Source: a virus
Virus record (IMG/VR): IMGVR_UViG_3300046653_000045
Location: 1 to 37,129 of that record
Direction: 5' to 3' (one strand)
Length of the DNA: 37,129 bases
The notes under the pieces were generated by a model that was given only the letters and a program-made list of their open reading frames with translations, did not search any database and was not told the origin of the DNA. The translations under genes were made by a program, and so were the position numbers. Within the stretch, counting starts at the first letter, position 1, and every line of letters starts with the position of its first letter. This document shows, in pieces, positions 1-8,642 of the stretch.

Positions 1-127
1 ATCTTACGCTCGCGCAATCTAACCAGAATGCACAATTGCAGACCAATTCCCTAAATACAAACAGGGCACAGTCGCTCGTAGGCGACACGCAAAATGCCGT
101 CAACGGCATATCTACCATCGACCAGAA
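1..127. repeat. 127-bp exact terminal repeat, copy 1
   Basis: Bases 1-127 are identical to 36862-36988. The first mismatch is T at 128 against C at 36989, after which homology continues with rising divergence. A 127-bp exact match equals a k-mer size commonly used by short-read assemblers, which fits a graph overlap at a branch between two strain variants. A true short terminal redundancy is the alternative, but then the diverged sequence beyond the repeat would be hard to explain. Confidence 0.9.
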
Positions 128-251
128 TGCCCTGACCGCACAGACGGACTACGAGAAGGTGAAGAGGGGAGTCGCATCCGGGGTGTTAAACTCAATAGGC
201 ACCGTAGCCACAGGTGGCAAGCTTGGCAGCACCCTCGGGGGTATCCTGTAA
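3..251 (+). CDS. C-terminal part of Gln/Asn/Ala-rich ejection-type protein (variant copy)
   Basis: The window opens inside a reading frame whose 82 visible residues end at a TAA overlapping the next ATG (TAATG). The first 127 bp are identical to 36862-36988, inside the full-length gene at 35949-37085, so this is the same gene seen again at the other end of a circular or permuted genome. After the identical block it diverges: the tail reads KRGVASGVLNSIGTVATGG here against KSGALTGALNAGGSLLIGG at the far end. Early differences are mostly synonymous and later ones are not, so both versions look functional. Role by position and composition: virion protein of the ejection group; inference only. 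Confidence 0.75.
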   Translation, partial: LTLAQSNQNAQLQTNSLNTNRAQSLVGDTQNAVNGISTIDQNALTAQTDYEKVKRGVASGVLNSIGTVATGGKLGSTLGGIL

Positions 252-1750
252 TGGATGATAAAAACGACACCCAAGGCGTAGGGGCCAACGGCCTGCCCCT
301 GGTCGAGAACGTCCAGAGCTACAGCCCGCAAAGCACGACCACGAGAGTAGTGCCCACGCAGCAATGGAGGGATTCCGAGAAGGCCGTCTCTCAGGCTGCC
401 GGTGACGAAATCACCGGAGTGCAGAACGAGACCGCGGCCAAGGTCCAAGCCGCTAGCGACGAAGCCGCAGTTATGCAGCCTGGGGTTGATGCGGACTTTC
501 GACAGCAGACCGACCGCATCACGCAACAGGAAGAAAGCCGCCAGCGAATCGAAGAGGCTCGTCAGAAGGTAACTCAAACGATAGCGGATGCAAGCAAGGA
601 GCCCACGAAGTTTTGGGACGACCGAACCGCCGACCAGCGCACCTATGCCCGGATCGGCGTTGCACTCGGCGGGCTCGCGCAGGGGCTGTCAGGATCGAAA
701 TCAAACCAGGTCCTCGACTACCTGGAGCGCGAAGTAGACCGAGATACCAAGGCCAAGCAGGCCCGAGCAGAGCACCTCTACAAGCTCGCCGAGCAGTCGC
801 GCGGGATGCTTTCCGATGCCTACCGAGAACGGGCTGAAGACCTGTCCAATGCCGACCTCAATCGGGCGGCGAATTGGAGCATCATTCAGAAGCAGGCCGA
901 GACCATTGCGAAGAGCGGGATGGCTGGGCAGCTCACGGCTCAGGGTCAGCAGCTGATTGCCCAGATTCAGGGCAAGACGGCCGGGAATATCCAGGCCTTT
1001 GAGAACAATCTCAACACCAAGACGGAATCGCAGTCTGCCCGCTCGGTGACGACGCGGAAGCTCGGAGGAAGCAGCGGATCCCCCGCACGGGTAGCAGATG
1101 CGGACAAGGCCGCAATGGCGCAAGAGATGGCAGATAAAGCGCAAGATTTCGCCGCCCTATCGGCGAAAGGGGCAGCGCCCAGCGCCGAGCAACAAGCCGA
1201 CTACTATGACCGAGAAAATAAAATGGTGGCTCGACAAAAGTCTGAATCAGAAAGCACGGTGCAATCTGCGCTTGGATCGGTAGGAAGAAAAGCCGGGGTA
1301 CTCCCCTCGGGGACGTTCCCCGAGGATTGGACAGAGGACAATCGCCGCTATATGCAGCTCAAGACCGACATGATGCACGCCTATAAAGTTGCGCAATTGG
1401 GCGGATCCTCCGGCCTGAACACGCCCGAAGGATACCAGCACTTCGTGAGCACGGGCATGACGGGGCGGGGCGTTACGCCAGAGCAGGCCGCAGCAGAGGA
1501 CAAAGACCTAATCCGTTGGGCGCAAACGCAAAATCAATATGTCAAAGACGCCTCTCGTACAGGAAACATCACAGAGGCCAAGGGCTCCGACGCGAAGGTC
1601 GCGCAGCGGATGGGTAACCCCTCCACCGCCAAGGCGCAAGACCCTATGGCCAGCATGGACCTTGCAACAGCGAAGGCCAAGGCGCAGGCAATCCTAAAAG
1701 CTGACCCGAATAACGCGCGCATGGCCAAGTTTCTGAGGGATCACCCATGA
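251..1750 (+). CDS. Ejection-type internal virion protein, 499 aa
   Basis: No family recognised with certainty. The 499-aa product is polar and Gln/Ala/Lys/Glu-rich with long predicted helical stretches: roughly residues 50-210 are charged and alanine-rich with few prolines. A short Gly/Leu segment (ARIGVALGGLAQGLSGS) lies near residues 132-148. The ATG overlaps the upstream stop (TAATG), indicating translational coupling. It is the middle of three consecutive genes (35949-37085/3-251, this one, 1747-3492) after the nozzle-like gene. That is the position of the P22 gp7/gp20/gp16 ejection proteins, so a DNA-ejection role is inferred from order and composition. A diverged allele of its N-terminus (MADENQTAGVGANGL against MDDKNDTQGVGANGL) is seen at 37085-37129. 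Confidence 0.7.
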   Translation: MDDKNDTQGVGANGLPLVENVQSYSPQSTTTRVVPTQQWRDSEKAVSQAAGDEITGVQNETAAKVQAASDEAAVMQPGVDADFRQQTDRITQQEESRQRIEEARQKVTQTIADASKEPTKFWDDRTADQRTYARIGVALGGLAQGLSGSKSNQVLDYLEREVDRDTKAKQARAEHLYKLAEQSRGMLSDAYRERAEDLSNADLNRAANWSIIQKQAETIAKSGMAGQLTAQGQQLIAQIQGKTAGNIQAFENNLNTKTESQSARSVTTRKLGGSSGSPARVADADKAAMAQEMADKAQDFAALSAKGAAPSAEQQADYYDRENKMVARQKSESESTVQSALGSVGRKAGVLPSGTFPEDWTEDNRRYMQLKTDMMHAYKVAQLGGSSGLNTPEGYQHFVSTGMTGRGVTPEQAAAEDKDLIRWAQTQNQYVKDASRTGNITEAKGSDAKVAQRMGNPSTAKAQDPMASMDLATAKAKAQAILKADPNNARMAKFLRDHP

Positions 1751-1850
1751 GCGACTTTGACCCAGACGCGTGGGAAGCCGCCCACCCAACAGTCAAAGCC
1801 GCATCGCCTACCATGAGCGACTTTGACCCAGACGCGTGGGAAGCCGCCCA
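1745..1850 (+). repeat. 40-bp direct repeat duplicating a start region
   Basis: Bases 1745-1784 and 1811-1850 are identical (40 bp, offset 66 bp, or 22 codons). The repeat includes the ATG and 12 further codons of the 581-aa protein. The offset is a multiple of three, so the frame is kept. It looks like a recent tandem duplication, or a repeated short linear motif that binds a partner. Confidence 0.9.
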
Positions 1851-3492
1851 TTCCACCCCGACGGCCACAGCTCGCGCCAGGACGGACAAGGACACCACCC
1901 TGGCCACAAGTCCCCAGGAAGCCGTCAAAGAGCGCAAGGCAAGCGAGATGGGCAGCCTGCGCGCAGAGTTGGGGGGCGGAGCGGCGGCGGCTGCCGGCTA
2001 TGGACTTGCCCGCGGGGCATCGCTGGGGCTGGTCGACAGATTGGCAGGGGCGGGGACTGCGATAGGCGAGCAGCTCGGAGCCACCCCGCAGACGCCGGCC
2101 GATCCAAATGCCTACGCGCAGGGGCGCGGCGAGTATCTTGCCGGCGAGAAGCAGGCGCGCGCCGCTCACCCAGTCGCTGGAGCTGCGGGAGAGATTGCCG
2201 GCGGGATGGTGCCAGCTATTGCAACCAGCGGCATGAGTAGGTTTGCGCAAGCGGGAGCGCTGGGGGGCGTGGCGGGGGCAGGGAATACCGCTTCCGACAA
2301 CCCGCTCGACGTGGCCAAGAGCGCGGCGTTCGGCGTGGGCGGTGGGCTGGCCACGGAGGGTACTCTCGGCACCGGATTGCGCGCGCTGTTGCGAAGGGCG
2401 CCCAAACGCAAGGAGGATGCCTTCATCTCCGACGTGGCGGAATCAGACGCCGGTCGAGCTATCCCCACCGTCACCAAGAGGCTGGTGAAAGACCTGGACG
2501 ACGTGCGCTCTGTCGCGGCGAACGATCCAGAGGTTGCCGCTGCTGTGAAACTTCCGGCTGACGAGGGACGCCCCGTGATTCAGCAGCGCATGAAGGTCGC
2601 GCGCGAAGGCCAGCCGGAGCGCTACGAGGTCGCAGACCGTGCGTTGGCAAAGGATCCGATCACTGTCACGCAGCTGCTTTCCAGGCTCGTGGACGCAGAG
2701 AAAGGTCTTCCCGATTCCGACTTGGTCATGGGGAAGAAGGCCCTCTTGGCCATGCGCGATGACCTTCGCAATGATTTCGCCCCGCGGTGGTCGGGAGGCG
2801 CGTCGTGGAATGGCGAGCATCAACCCATCACGATAGAGCAGTTGCGCGGGTGGGTTTCTGCTGCTCAGGCAACGGGCGAGCGGGCCATGGGTGGCATCAA
2901 CGGCACCAACGCGCACATCATACCGCATCGTATGGAGAACATCGCCAACTCAATCCTTGAGGAGCGCTTGGACAAGGCCGCCGGCGCCGGGGCAAAGCAA
3001 GCCGTGGATGGAATTCGCGAATCAGACCGGGTCTTCTCCGCGCTCAAGCGGATCGACGAAACCATGGAATCGCGCGGGGTGAAAGAGCAAGCCCAGGCCG
3101 CGGGGCTTGGCACCAAGATGGAAAAGGAATTCCGCAAGCAACGGCTAGCTGCCGCCGTCGCTCTGGCATCGACTGGTAACCCTAGAGCCGCCGCCGCCGT
3201 GGTTGGCTCTGATCCGCTCATGCAGGCGGTATCAAGCGGCGCGCGCGCTATCAACGATTCTGTGCTGGCCCCTTTGCAGAAGGCGGCAGAAGCAGGCGTT
3301 CCTTGGGCTCAGCTTTCGCGCATGGCCATCGAACAGGGGATCCCGCTGTCGACGGCGCGCATGGTCCTGGACCGGGTCACCAATAAGCCCTATCAGCCGA
3401 CGCCTACGCTTGCGCCAAAGGTTGGGATCGCTCCGTCTGTCGACCTCACCGGAAGAGCCACGAGCCTTGCGACAGGACTAAGAACGCCATGA
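1747..3492 (+). CDS. Ejection-type internal virion protein with duplicated N-terminus, 581 aa
   Basis: The ATG overlaps the upstream TGA (ATGA) and has a GAGGGA ribosome site. The N-terminus carries MSDFDPDAWEAAH twice, 22 residues apart, encoded by a 40-bp exact DNA repeat, so the ATG at 1813 is an in-frame second start. Gly/Ala-rich, weakly hydrophobic segments follow (about residues 75-115 and 140-205), then a charged helical C-terminal half. Such membrane-compatible Gly/Ala stretches with short Asp/Trp motifs at the N-terminus are typical of podovirus ejection proteins. No lytic transglycosylase motif was seen. It is the last of the three-gene ejection block; the next gene is convergent. 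Confidence 0.7.
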   Translation: MSDFDPDAWEAAHPTVKAASPTMSDFDPDAWEAAHSTPTATARARTDKDTTLATSPQEAVKERKASEMGSLRAELGGGAAAAAGYGLARGASLGLVDRLAGAGTAIGEQLGATPQTPADPNAYAQGRGEYLAGEKQARAAHPVAGAAGEIAGGMVPAIATSGMSRFAQAGALGGVAGAGNTASDNPLDVAKSAAFGVGGGLATEGTLGTGLRALLRRAPKRKEDAFISDVAESDAGRAIPTVTKRLVKDLDDVRSVAANDPEVAAAVKLPADEGRPVIQQRMKVAREGQPERYEVADRALAKDPITVTQLLSRLVDAEKGLPDSDLVMGKKALLAMRDDLRNDFAPRWSGGASWNGEHQPITIEQLRGWVSAAQATGERAMGGINGTNAHIIPHRMENIANSILEERLDKAAGAGAKQAVDGIRESDRVFSALKRIDETMESRGVKEQAQAAGLGTKMEKEFRKQRLAAAVALASTGNPRAAAAVVGSDPLMQAVSSGARAINDSVLAPLQKAAEAGVPWAQLSRMAIEQGIPLSTARMVLDRVTNKPYQPTPTLAPKVGIAPSVDLTGRATSLATGLRTP

Positions 3493-3548
3493 AGCAAAGT
3501 CCAATGACGGTGAATTCCACCAGCAGCGTCTTGAATTCGTTGCGCATC

Positions 3549-4316
3549 CTATTTCTCTGCCAGGCGTTGGTTGGGGGTGCTCACCTCGGTGTTGAGCTTC
3601 AGGGCGCTAGTGCGCGACTTGGTCTCAGCGGAGCTTTGTTTGATGGCGGACTCGATATCAGCCAAGAGCGTTGGACTGACGGGAGAAACGCCCAGAATGG
3701 TGCACAGCTGCTTCTGCAGCCACCACGGCACGGTCCACTCTGGGTCTTTGGCGATGGCATCGGCCAGAGAATCTTGGATGGCGGCGCAGACGTCCGAATA
3801 GATGCGGGGGAACATCGCTTGCAGGTGGGTCACCTCGATACTGATGAGCATGCCTTCTTGGGCGAGCTCCAGCATCACCAGCGGGTTCTTGGCGATGCGC
3901 CAGGCCCAGCCCCACTCAGCCCACTCGCCTGGGCTCGGATCGTGGAGCTTGGGGCCGGTGAGGAGCGCCTGGACGCGGCGGGGGAAGATTCCAGACAGGT
4001 ACGCCACACCCCGGGCGAAGGCCTGCGCGGTGGACGGCATTATTTCTTGCGGAATGTTGACCATGGACTCGCTGAGGGATTCCTCGTCGATGTCTCGCGC
4101 GAACGCTTCGTGCATCTCGTGGTAGTCGGGCAGCTCGGGCGGCCCCATCTCCTTGCCGGCCTTGAGCGTGGCCACGAGTTCCTTCACCCGCTTGCGCAAC
4201 GTATCGGGGAGCTTTTCGGCCCTGGCAACCTCGGCTTCGGTGATGTCCTTCCATTTTTTGCTGAGGGCGTGCGATACTCCCAGCACAGCAACCAGATACT
4301 CGCCTTTTTCGGTCAT
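3549..4316 (-). CDS. Isolated minus-strand gene in late region, 255 aa, unknown
   Basis: Function not recognised. The start was placed at MTEKGEYLVAVLG (ATG at 4316) because the open frame further upstream has odd composition and overlaps the next gene's ribosome site. The protein has a charged N-terminal half and a Trp-rich, partly hydrophobic second half (GEWAEWGWAWRIAKNPLVM, later EWTVPWWLQ). It is the only minus-strand gene between the ejection and tail genes. It is convergent with the 581-aa gene (56 bp between stops) and divergent from the gene at 4366. No clear SD is visible; a weak TTGGCA (4353-4348) with a poorly placed TACCAT lies just upstream. The long plus-strand frame over the same bases has an antisense-like composition. 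It could be an independently transcribed accessory gene such as an exclusion or regulatory protein; inference only. Confidence 0.65.
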   Translation of the reverse strand: MTEKGEYLVAVLGVSHALSKKWKDITEAEVARAEKLPDTLRKRVKELVATLKAGKEMGPPELPDYHEMHEAFARDIDEESLSESMVNIPQEIMPSTAQAFARGVAYLSGIFPRRVQALLTGPKLHDPSPGEWAEWGWAWRIAKNPLVMLELAQEGMLISIEVTHLQAMFPRIYSDVCAAIQDSLADAIAKDPEWTVPWWLQKQLCTILGVSPVSPTLLADIESAIKQSSAETKSRTSALKLNTEVSTPNQRLAEK

Positions 4317-4365
4317 GACTTGATGGTAGCACGATCTTGCAAAAACGTGCCAACAGGAGAACGAC

Positions 4366-4773
4366 ATGCAGTCAGCGCGTAAACCAGCAGCGGAAATCAA
4401 CACGCAGGTCACGATCCCCGACAACGCGGGCTACACGTGGCTCTTTGATTCGACCGACCCCCGGCGATTCAAAAGCGTGGCTCTCGGGAAGACGGCAGGG
4501 GTTCGCGCGCCAATGGCAGACCGAGGAGGGGCCAAGGGCCAGATCGCTCTCATCGGCGCTTCATGCACAGGACAAAACGTAAACCTTGTAGCCTACACGA
4601 TGGATGGAAACGGGGCGTGGCAGTTGTATTCATCCGTGACCATTACGGCGGGAGCTTCCCCTCAGTTCGTCGATTGGACCATTTCTGCTCCTGATGTCCT
4701 GATCGGATTTCTTGCCGGAGCGTCCGCGCCGTCGGACATCATAACAACGCTGCTTCTTCTTGATCGGGCATAA
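4366..4773 (+). CDS. Small beta-rich virion-associated protein, 135 aa
   Basis: Begins at ATG 4366 behind a good AGGAG site. The 135-aa product is rich in Thr, Ala, Ser, Gly and short hydrophobic stretches (GQIALIGASCTGQNVNLVAYTMDG), as in small beta-structured virion proteins. The next gene follows 9 bp downstream with its own AAGGAGA. Probably a tail-appendage or accessory structural protein by position; no family recognised. Confidence 0.6.
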   Translation: MQSARKPAAEINTQVTIPDNAGYTWLFDSTDPRRFKSVALGKTAGVRAPMADRGGAKGQIALIGASCTGQNVNLVAYTMDGNGAWQLYSSVTITAGASPQFVDWTISAPDVLIGFLAGASAPSDIITTLLLLDRA

Positions 4774-4782
4774 GGAGAAACC

Positions 4783-5115
4783 ATGGGAACAATCATATGG
4801 GGCGCTCCACCTCTCGGGACAGTGGCGGCCATATCTGGTGCTGCCATAGTGGATTTCGGCAGCACACCGAACGATGAGGCACAAGTTGTCGTCACGGGGC
4901 TAACGGATCTCACAGCGTCGTCTCGGGTGTCAGCGTTCATCCTCGACGACTCGACCACGAGCGACAACACCGCAGCGGCGCACGCCTCTTTGGCCTTCGC
5001 GTCCAAGGTTTCCGTCGGCGTCAGAGTCGCGGGGGTTGGGTTCACGATCTCAGTGCGCCTTCTGATCGGCAAGGCAACCGGGACATATGATGTCGATTAC
5101 CTTTACACACCGTAA
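4783..5115 (+). CDS. Small beta-rich virion-associated protein, 110 aa
   Basis: ATG at 4783 with AAGGAGA immediately upstream. The product alternates short hydrophobic strands with Thr/Ser/Asp turns (GTIIWGAPPLGTVAAISGAAIVDFG; AQVVVTGLTDLTASSRVSAF), suggesting a small beta-sandwich. It lies between two other structural genes, 15 bp before the 499-aa gene. Its amino-terminal design differs from the 135-aa neighbour, so they are not obvious paralogs. Structural accessory role inferred. Confidence 0.6.
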   Translation: MGTIIWGAPPLGTVAAISGAAIVDFGSTPNDEAQVVVTGLTDLTASSRVSAFILDDSTTSDNTAAAHASLAFASKVSVGVRVAGVGFTISVRLLIGKATGTYDVDYLYTP

Positions 5116-5130
5116 CCAGGAGAAATCACA

Positions 5131-6630
5131 ATGGGCTTTCTGACACAGATTCTAGGGCTAGGTGGCAACCGTATTGCTGACGTGGACGCAAATGCACAGC
5201 TAAAAGTAGGGCTTCCGACCGTTGCTAATGCGATGGGCGTTGCTCTCATTGGTAGCCAGAACGACGACGGGACATATACGGGAAACGTGCAGATGTTTTC
5301 CCCGGAAACAGACGCGGACTATCGCATGCGAGTTTCCGAGGATTGCATGCTCGAAGAGGAGCTATTTAACTACACTTCTCAGAACACGGGGAAACATACA
5401 AGCATTGCGGCGGCAGCCAATCTGGCACCGTCGTGGACAGCTGGAGGATACAACACCAATCCGACGGGGGTGGTTACTGCGTCGAGTGGTGCCACGCTGC
5501 AATCCTACAAGTTCTTCCCTCAGATATCGACGGGAACGCTGTCTCTCGACATGGAAGCGTCGTTTTCTGCGGCACCAACGGCAAACAGCACAATTGATTT
5601 TGGTCTGTTCCTTGGCGGGGCATCCAATCCGTTCGCCCCAACTGATGGCGTCTATTTCCGCCTTGGACCGGGAGGGCTGTACGGGGTGCTCAACTATGGT
5701 GGAGTCGAAACCACCATCGGGCCATTCCCGGCGTCTTTGGGAGCTGGCGTCTGGGGATACGCTCTAAATCAGAAGTATCAATTCATCGTCTACACTACAA
5801 ACAGAAGTGTGGAGTTCTGGATCAACTCGGGAGACCCTGTCGGCGCTGTCTTGGCCGGAATAATCCCCACCCCAGTTGGCCAGGGGTCTAACTTCATGTC
5901 TGCGGCACTGCCTTTTCGGATTAGACACGCAATCGTCGGTGGAGCAGCCGGAGCGGGGCTCAACATGATCTTGTCCAGATACTCCGTCCGAATCGGCGGC
6001 GTAGCCCTTGGTGACACGATGGCCGGGAATGGCTCGCGCCTGCTCGGAGCGTACGAAGGTCTTTCCGGTGGAACGGTTGGCTCGCTCATGGGCGGTACGG
6101 TTTCTTCTGGTTCCATTGCCGCCCCAACGGCAGCGGTTCCGACCAACACAACGAACGCTCTAGGCATCGCCGGGCTCGGCGGGTTGGTCTATGAGACCCC
6201 CACTCTCGCCATCGGTACCGACGGCATTATCATCGCGTATCAGGTTCCAGCGGGATCGACATCGGTTCAGGGACGCAGGATGAAGGTCAACGGTGTCTCG
6301 CTGGCGTCGTTCATCCAAGCAGTACTTACTGGCGGGCCATTGAATATCCGCTACTACCTAGCGTTCGGAGGAACAACCGTTAGCCTCGCAACGGCGGAAT
6401 CCGCAACCGCAAAGGCGGCCAGGCGTGTGAATCTTCCTTTCGTTCAGACCATCACAGCGGCGCAGGCCGTGAGCACGGCGGTTGCGCAAAACGTCTACTC
6501 GGAGAAGTTCGTCAATCCGATTTACGTCAATCCTGGAGAGTGGGTTATGCTAGTCTCGGCCAAAGTCGGCACGGCAATCACAGCGGGAACAATCGCTCAC
6601 CAAATCGGCTTCGATTACTCCTGGGAATAA
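5131..6630 (+). CDS. Tail-appendage/virion structural protein, 499 aa
   Basis: ATG at 5131 behind CCAGGAGA. The N-terminus MGFLTQILGLGGNRIADVDANAQLKV looks like a short virion-attachment segment. The remainder is Gly/Thr/Ser/Ala-rich and beta-predicted. Residues about 110-280 resemble a carbohydrate-binding-type jelly roll (FSAAPTANSTIDFGLFLGG; PTDGVYFRLGPGGLYGVLN; RSVEFWINSGDP), but no catalytic motif was seen and this fold is a guess. The stop abuts a GTG start. Likely a tail-appendage protein by position and composition. Confidence 0.6.
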   Translation: MGFLTQILGLGGNRIADVDANAQLKVGLPTVANAMGVALIGSQNDDGTYTGNVQMFSPETDADYRMRVSEDCMLEEELFNYTSQNTGKHTSIAAAANLAPSWTAGGYNTNPTGVVTASSGATLQSYKFFPQISTGTLSLDMEASFSAAPTANSTIDFGLFLGGASNPFAPTDGVYFRLGPGGLYGVLNYGGVETTIGPFPASLGAGVWGYALNQKYQFIVYTTNRSVEFWINSGDPVGAVLAGIIPTPVGQGSNFMSAALPFRIRHAIVGGAAGAGLNMILSRYSVRIGGVALGDTMAGNGSRLLGAYEGLSGGTVGSLMGGTVSSGSIAAPTAAVPTNTTNALGIAGLGGLVYETPTLAIGTDGIIIAYQVPAGSTSVQGRRMKVNGVSLASFIQAVLTGGPLNIRYYLAFGGTTVSLATAESATAKAARRVNLPFVQTITAAQAVSTAVAQNVYSEKFVNPIYVNPGEWVMLVSAKVGTAITAGTIAHQIGFDYSWE

Positions 6631-8559
6631 GTGCAACCGATAGTTCCGCCAGTCTATCGCACCGGGAATCCTGACCTTGACAGGAATTTCGATGCGATAG
6701 CTGCGGCCTTTCGTCGCCTCAACCTGGGGTCTGGCGACCACCTCGTCATTGTCGACAAGTCGGACACGCCAGACACCGTAGAAAATAAGGTCGTGCAGGG
6801 AACGGGCGTCACCATTGAGAAGACGGGCAAGGCTGGCGACAGGCAATTGACGGTGTCCGCGGACGCGGGCGGCATCGTCAACGAGATCACGAACAACGAA
6901 ACGCTAGTCACGAACATCAGCAACAGCCTGACCACGAACGAGACCTTCGTCACCAACGTCACCAACATCACCGAGGTCAACTCGACGACGCCGACAGCGG
7001 TCGCAACGACGCTCTTTCCCGCGCTGAAGCCAGACCCGCTCAATGATGGATTTTTCGCATGCGTGTTCAAGGGCGGGCACAACAAGGGCGGAAATGACCC
7101 GATGCTGTTCGGGTGGGTTGAGATCTCGCCAGGTGTCATCGAATACCAAACTCTCGGACTGCTCGACAGTGCGTGGCTTGACGGTGTAGACCCAACGCCA
7201 GCCTACGGCAAAGCCTCTTCGCTAATCGGCAAGGCTGTGCTCGCCTACTACCAGGGCGACACGTCCATTCTGGGTGACGAAGAAAAGCTCCAGGGAAAAT
7301 GGATCTTCGATTCGGTTGGCTTCGAGTGGCAGCCAACGTCCGGTCACCCCGGTACGTATAGCGGGGTGACGACCTACCCCCGCATGCACCGAGCGCCAGG
7401 GTTCACGCCCGGCACTTCGCTGCCGGCGGGCGCCACCTTGCAGGCCCAGACAGGCAACTCGTGGGGCACCAAGTTCTTCACGCTCAACACCACCGCGGTC
7501 ATCGGAACTGACCCGCTCTCATTCACCGTCACCGATTCGAAGACGTGGACCGACCGGCATCTTCTCTGCACGTCGCCCGAGCTGACCACCGAGAACGTTA
7601 GCCTGGCTGCGCAGACCGTCGAGGGGACGATAGGGGGATCTGCTTCATCGGATACCACAAACCCGATTGCGAATTCTTTCGTGGCCGCCAGCGCGTTAGG
7701 CATCACGTCGATACCCGCGGAGCCCTTCGAGATCGACATCGCCTCGGTCTACGTCGCCGGCCTCAACTACGATTCGGTTCTGACCGTGGGAGCCCAGCTC
7801 TGGGAGGTGACGCCAGACGGGGTGAGCGAGGTCGGGGCCATGATCGCGGCCGGCGAGTGCACGCCGCTCTCGAACGGAACGACCTCGAGCATCGTTTTTC
7901 ATGCCACGCCGTCGGCTGTCCGGTCTGTCTCTCCCACCAACAAGCTGATGATGCTGTGGACGCTGCACCTAGAGGCCACGTCTGCGCAGGCCACGATCAC
8001 GGTGCGGATTTCCTACGGAGCTCCATGGGGCACGAAAATCACGGTGCCCTGGCAGATGAGCGTCACCGGCGTGGCCACGGGGGCGCACGACCAGCTTGAC
8101 CACAGAAATTTCAAAAATCAGCACCCCAATTGCTCGGTACACCCCGTACTCAGCACAAGCGCTAGCGTCGGTTGGATTTGGCTGGGGAATGGTCCTGCCA
8201 ACGACAGGGGCGTCTCCGACCGAAGCGACTACGTGAAGGTCACCCTCCAGGGGGACACGTACGGGGATGGCGTCTACGGCATCAAGCCAACATGGCAGGA
8301 CGGAACCGAGATTCCCGACGGGTTCCTCGTTGGCGTCTACATCGCCAACGCCACGCCGTCGACCCAGAAAAAGGCTGTGAGCGGAGCTACCCCGCCGACG
8401 GGAAGCGGATTTCTTCCCCTCGCCAACGACGCCCTGCCCAACGGAGCGGGCAAGCAGCACACATTCAATGGACCGACCGAGTTGGTGTACCGACTCGACC
8501 TTACCGAGCAACGCTGGCGCCTTGTCAGCTTCCAAACCTACGCAGTGGTGACCTCATGA
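6631..8559 (+). CDS. Tail-appendage/virion structural protein, 642 aa
   Basis: Starts at GTG 6631 immediately after the upstream TAA, with no spacer, so coupling is likely. The N-terminus (PPVYRTGNPDLDRNFDAIAAAFRRL) is a short helical segment of the kind seen in phage appendage adaptors. A Thr/Asn-rich coil follows (NEITNNETLVTNISNSL near residue 85), then a beta-rich body. The C-terminus ends in a compact beta domain with PTELVYRLDLTEQRWRLVSF. The gene lies directly before the fibre gene, so an adaptor or baseplate-like role for the fibre is a reasonable inference; no enzyme motif seen. Confidence 0.6.
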   Translation: MQPIVPPVYRTGNPDLDRNFDAIAAAFRRLNLGSGDHLVIVDKSDTPDTVENKVVQGTGVTIEKTGKAGDRQLTVSADAGGIVNEITNNETLVTNISNSLTTNETFVTNVTNITEVNSTTPTAVATTLFPALKPDPLNDGFFACVFKGGHNKGGNDPMLFGWVEISPGVIEYQTLGLLDSAWLDGVDPTPAYGKASSLIGKAVLAYYQGDTSILGDEEKLQGKWIFDSVGFEWQPTSGHPGTYSGVTTYPRMHRAPGFTPGTSLPAGATLQAQTGNSWGTKFFTLNTTAVIGTDPLSFTVTDSKTWTDRHLLCTSPELTTENVSLAAQTVEGTIGGSASSDTTNPIANSFVAASALGITSIPAEPFEIDIASVYVAGLNYDSVLTVGAQLWEVTPDGVSEVGAMIAAGECTPLSNGTTSSIVFHATPSAVRSVSPTNKLMMLWTLHLEATSAQATITVRISYGAPWGTKITVPWQMSVTGVATGAHDQLDHRNFKNQHPNCSVHPVLSTSASVGWIWLGNGPANDRGVSDRSDYVKVTLQGDTYGDGVYGIKPTWQDGTEIPDGFLVGVYIANATPSTQKKAVSGATPPTGSGFLPLANDALPNGAGKQHTFNGPTELVYRLDLTEQRWRLVSFQTYAVVTS

Positions 8560-8642
8560 AAAGACCGAACGACATCTACATCGACGCCGGCATGTTCGCT
8601 GCGCTCTGTGTACTCGCACGTGCAATTGGAGGTGCTCCGTGA
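8556..8642 (+). CDS. 28-residue bridging microprotein
   Basis: A 28-codon frame (MKRPNDIYIDAGMFAALCVL and eight more residues) whose ATG overlaps the upstream TGA (ATGA) and whose TGA overlaps the fibre GTG (GTGA). The double overlap, the fit between two coupled genes and the presence of the fibre's GGAGGT site inside it support translation. It has a basic N-terminus and a short hydrophobic centre. It could be a real small protein or only a device to couple translation into the fibre gene. Confidence 0.45.
   Translation: MKRPNDIYIDAGMFAALCVLARAIGGAP

Noticed and set aside
3489-4382. 297-codon plus-strand frame beginning with an ATG that overlaps the 581-aa gene stop
   Set aside because: Composition is rich in Gly, His, Leu, Val and Asp without domain-like pattern, as expected for the antisense of the minus-strand gene at 3549-4316, whose protein looks natural.
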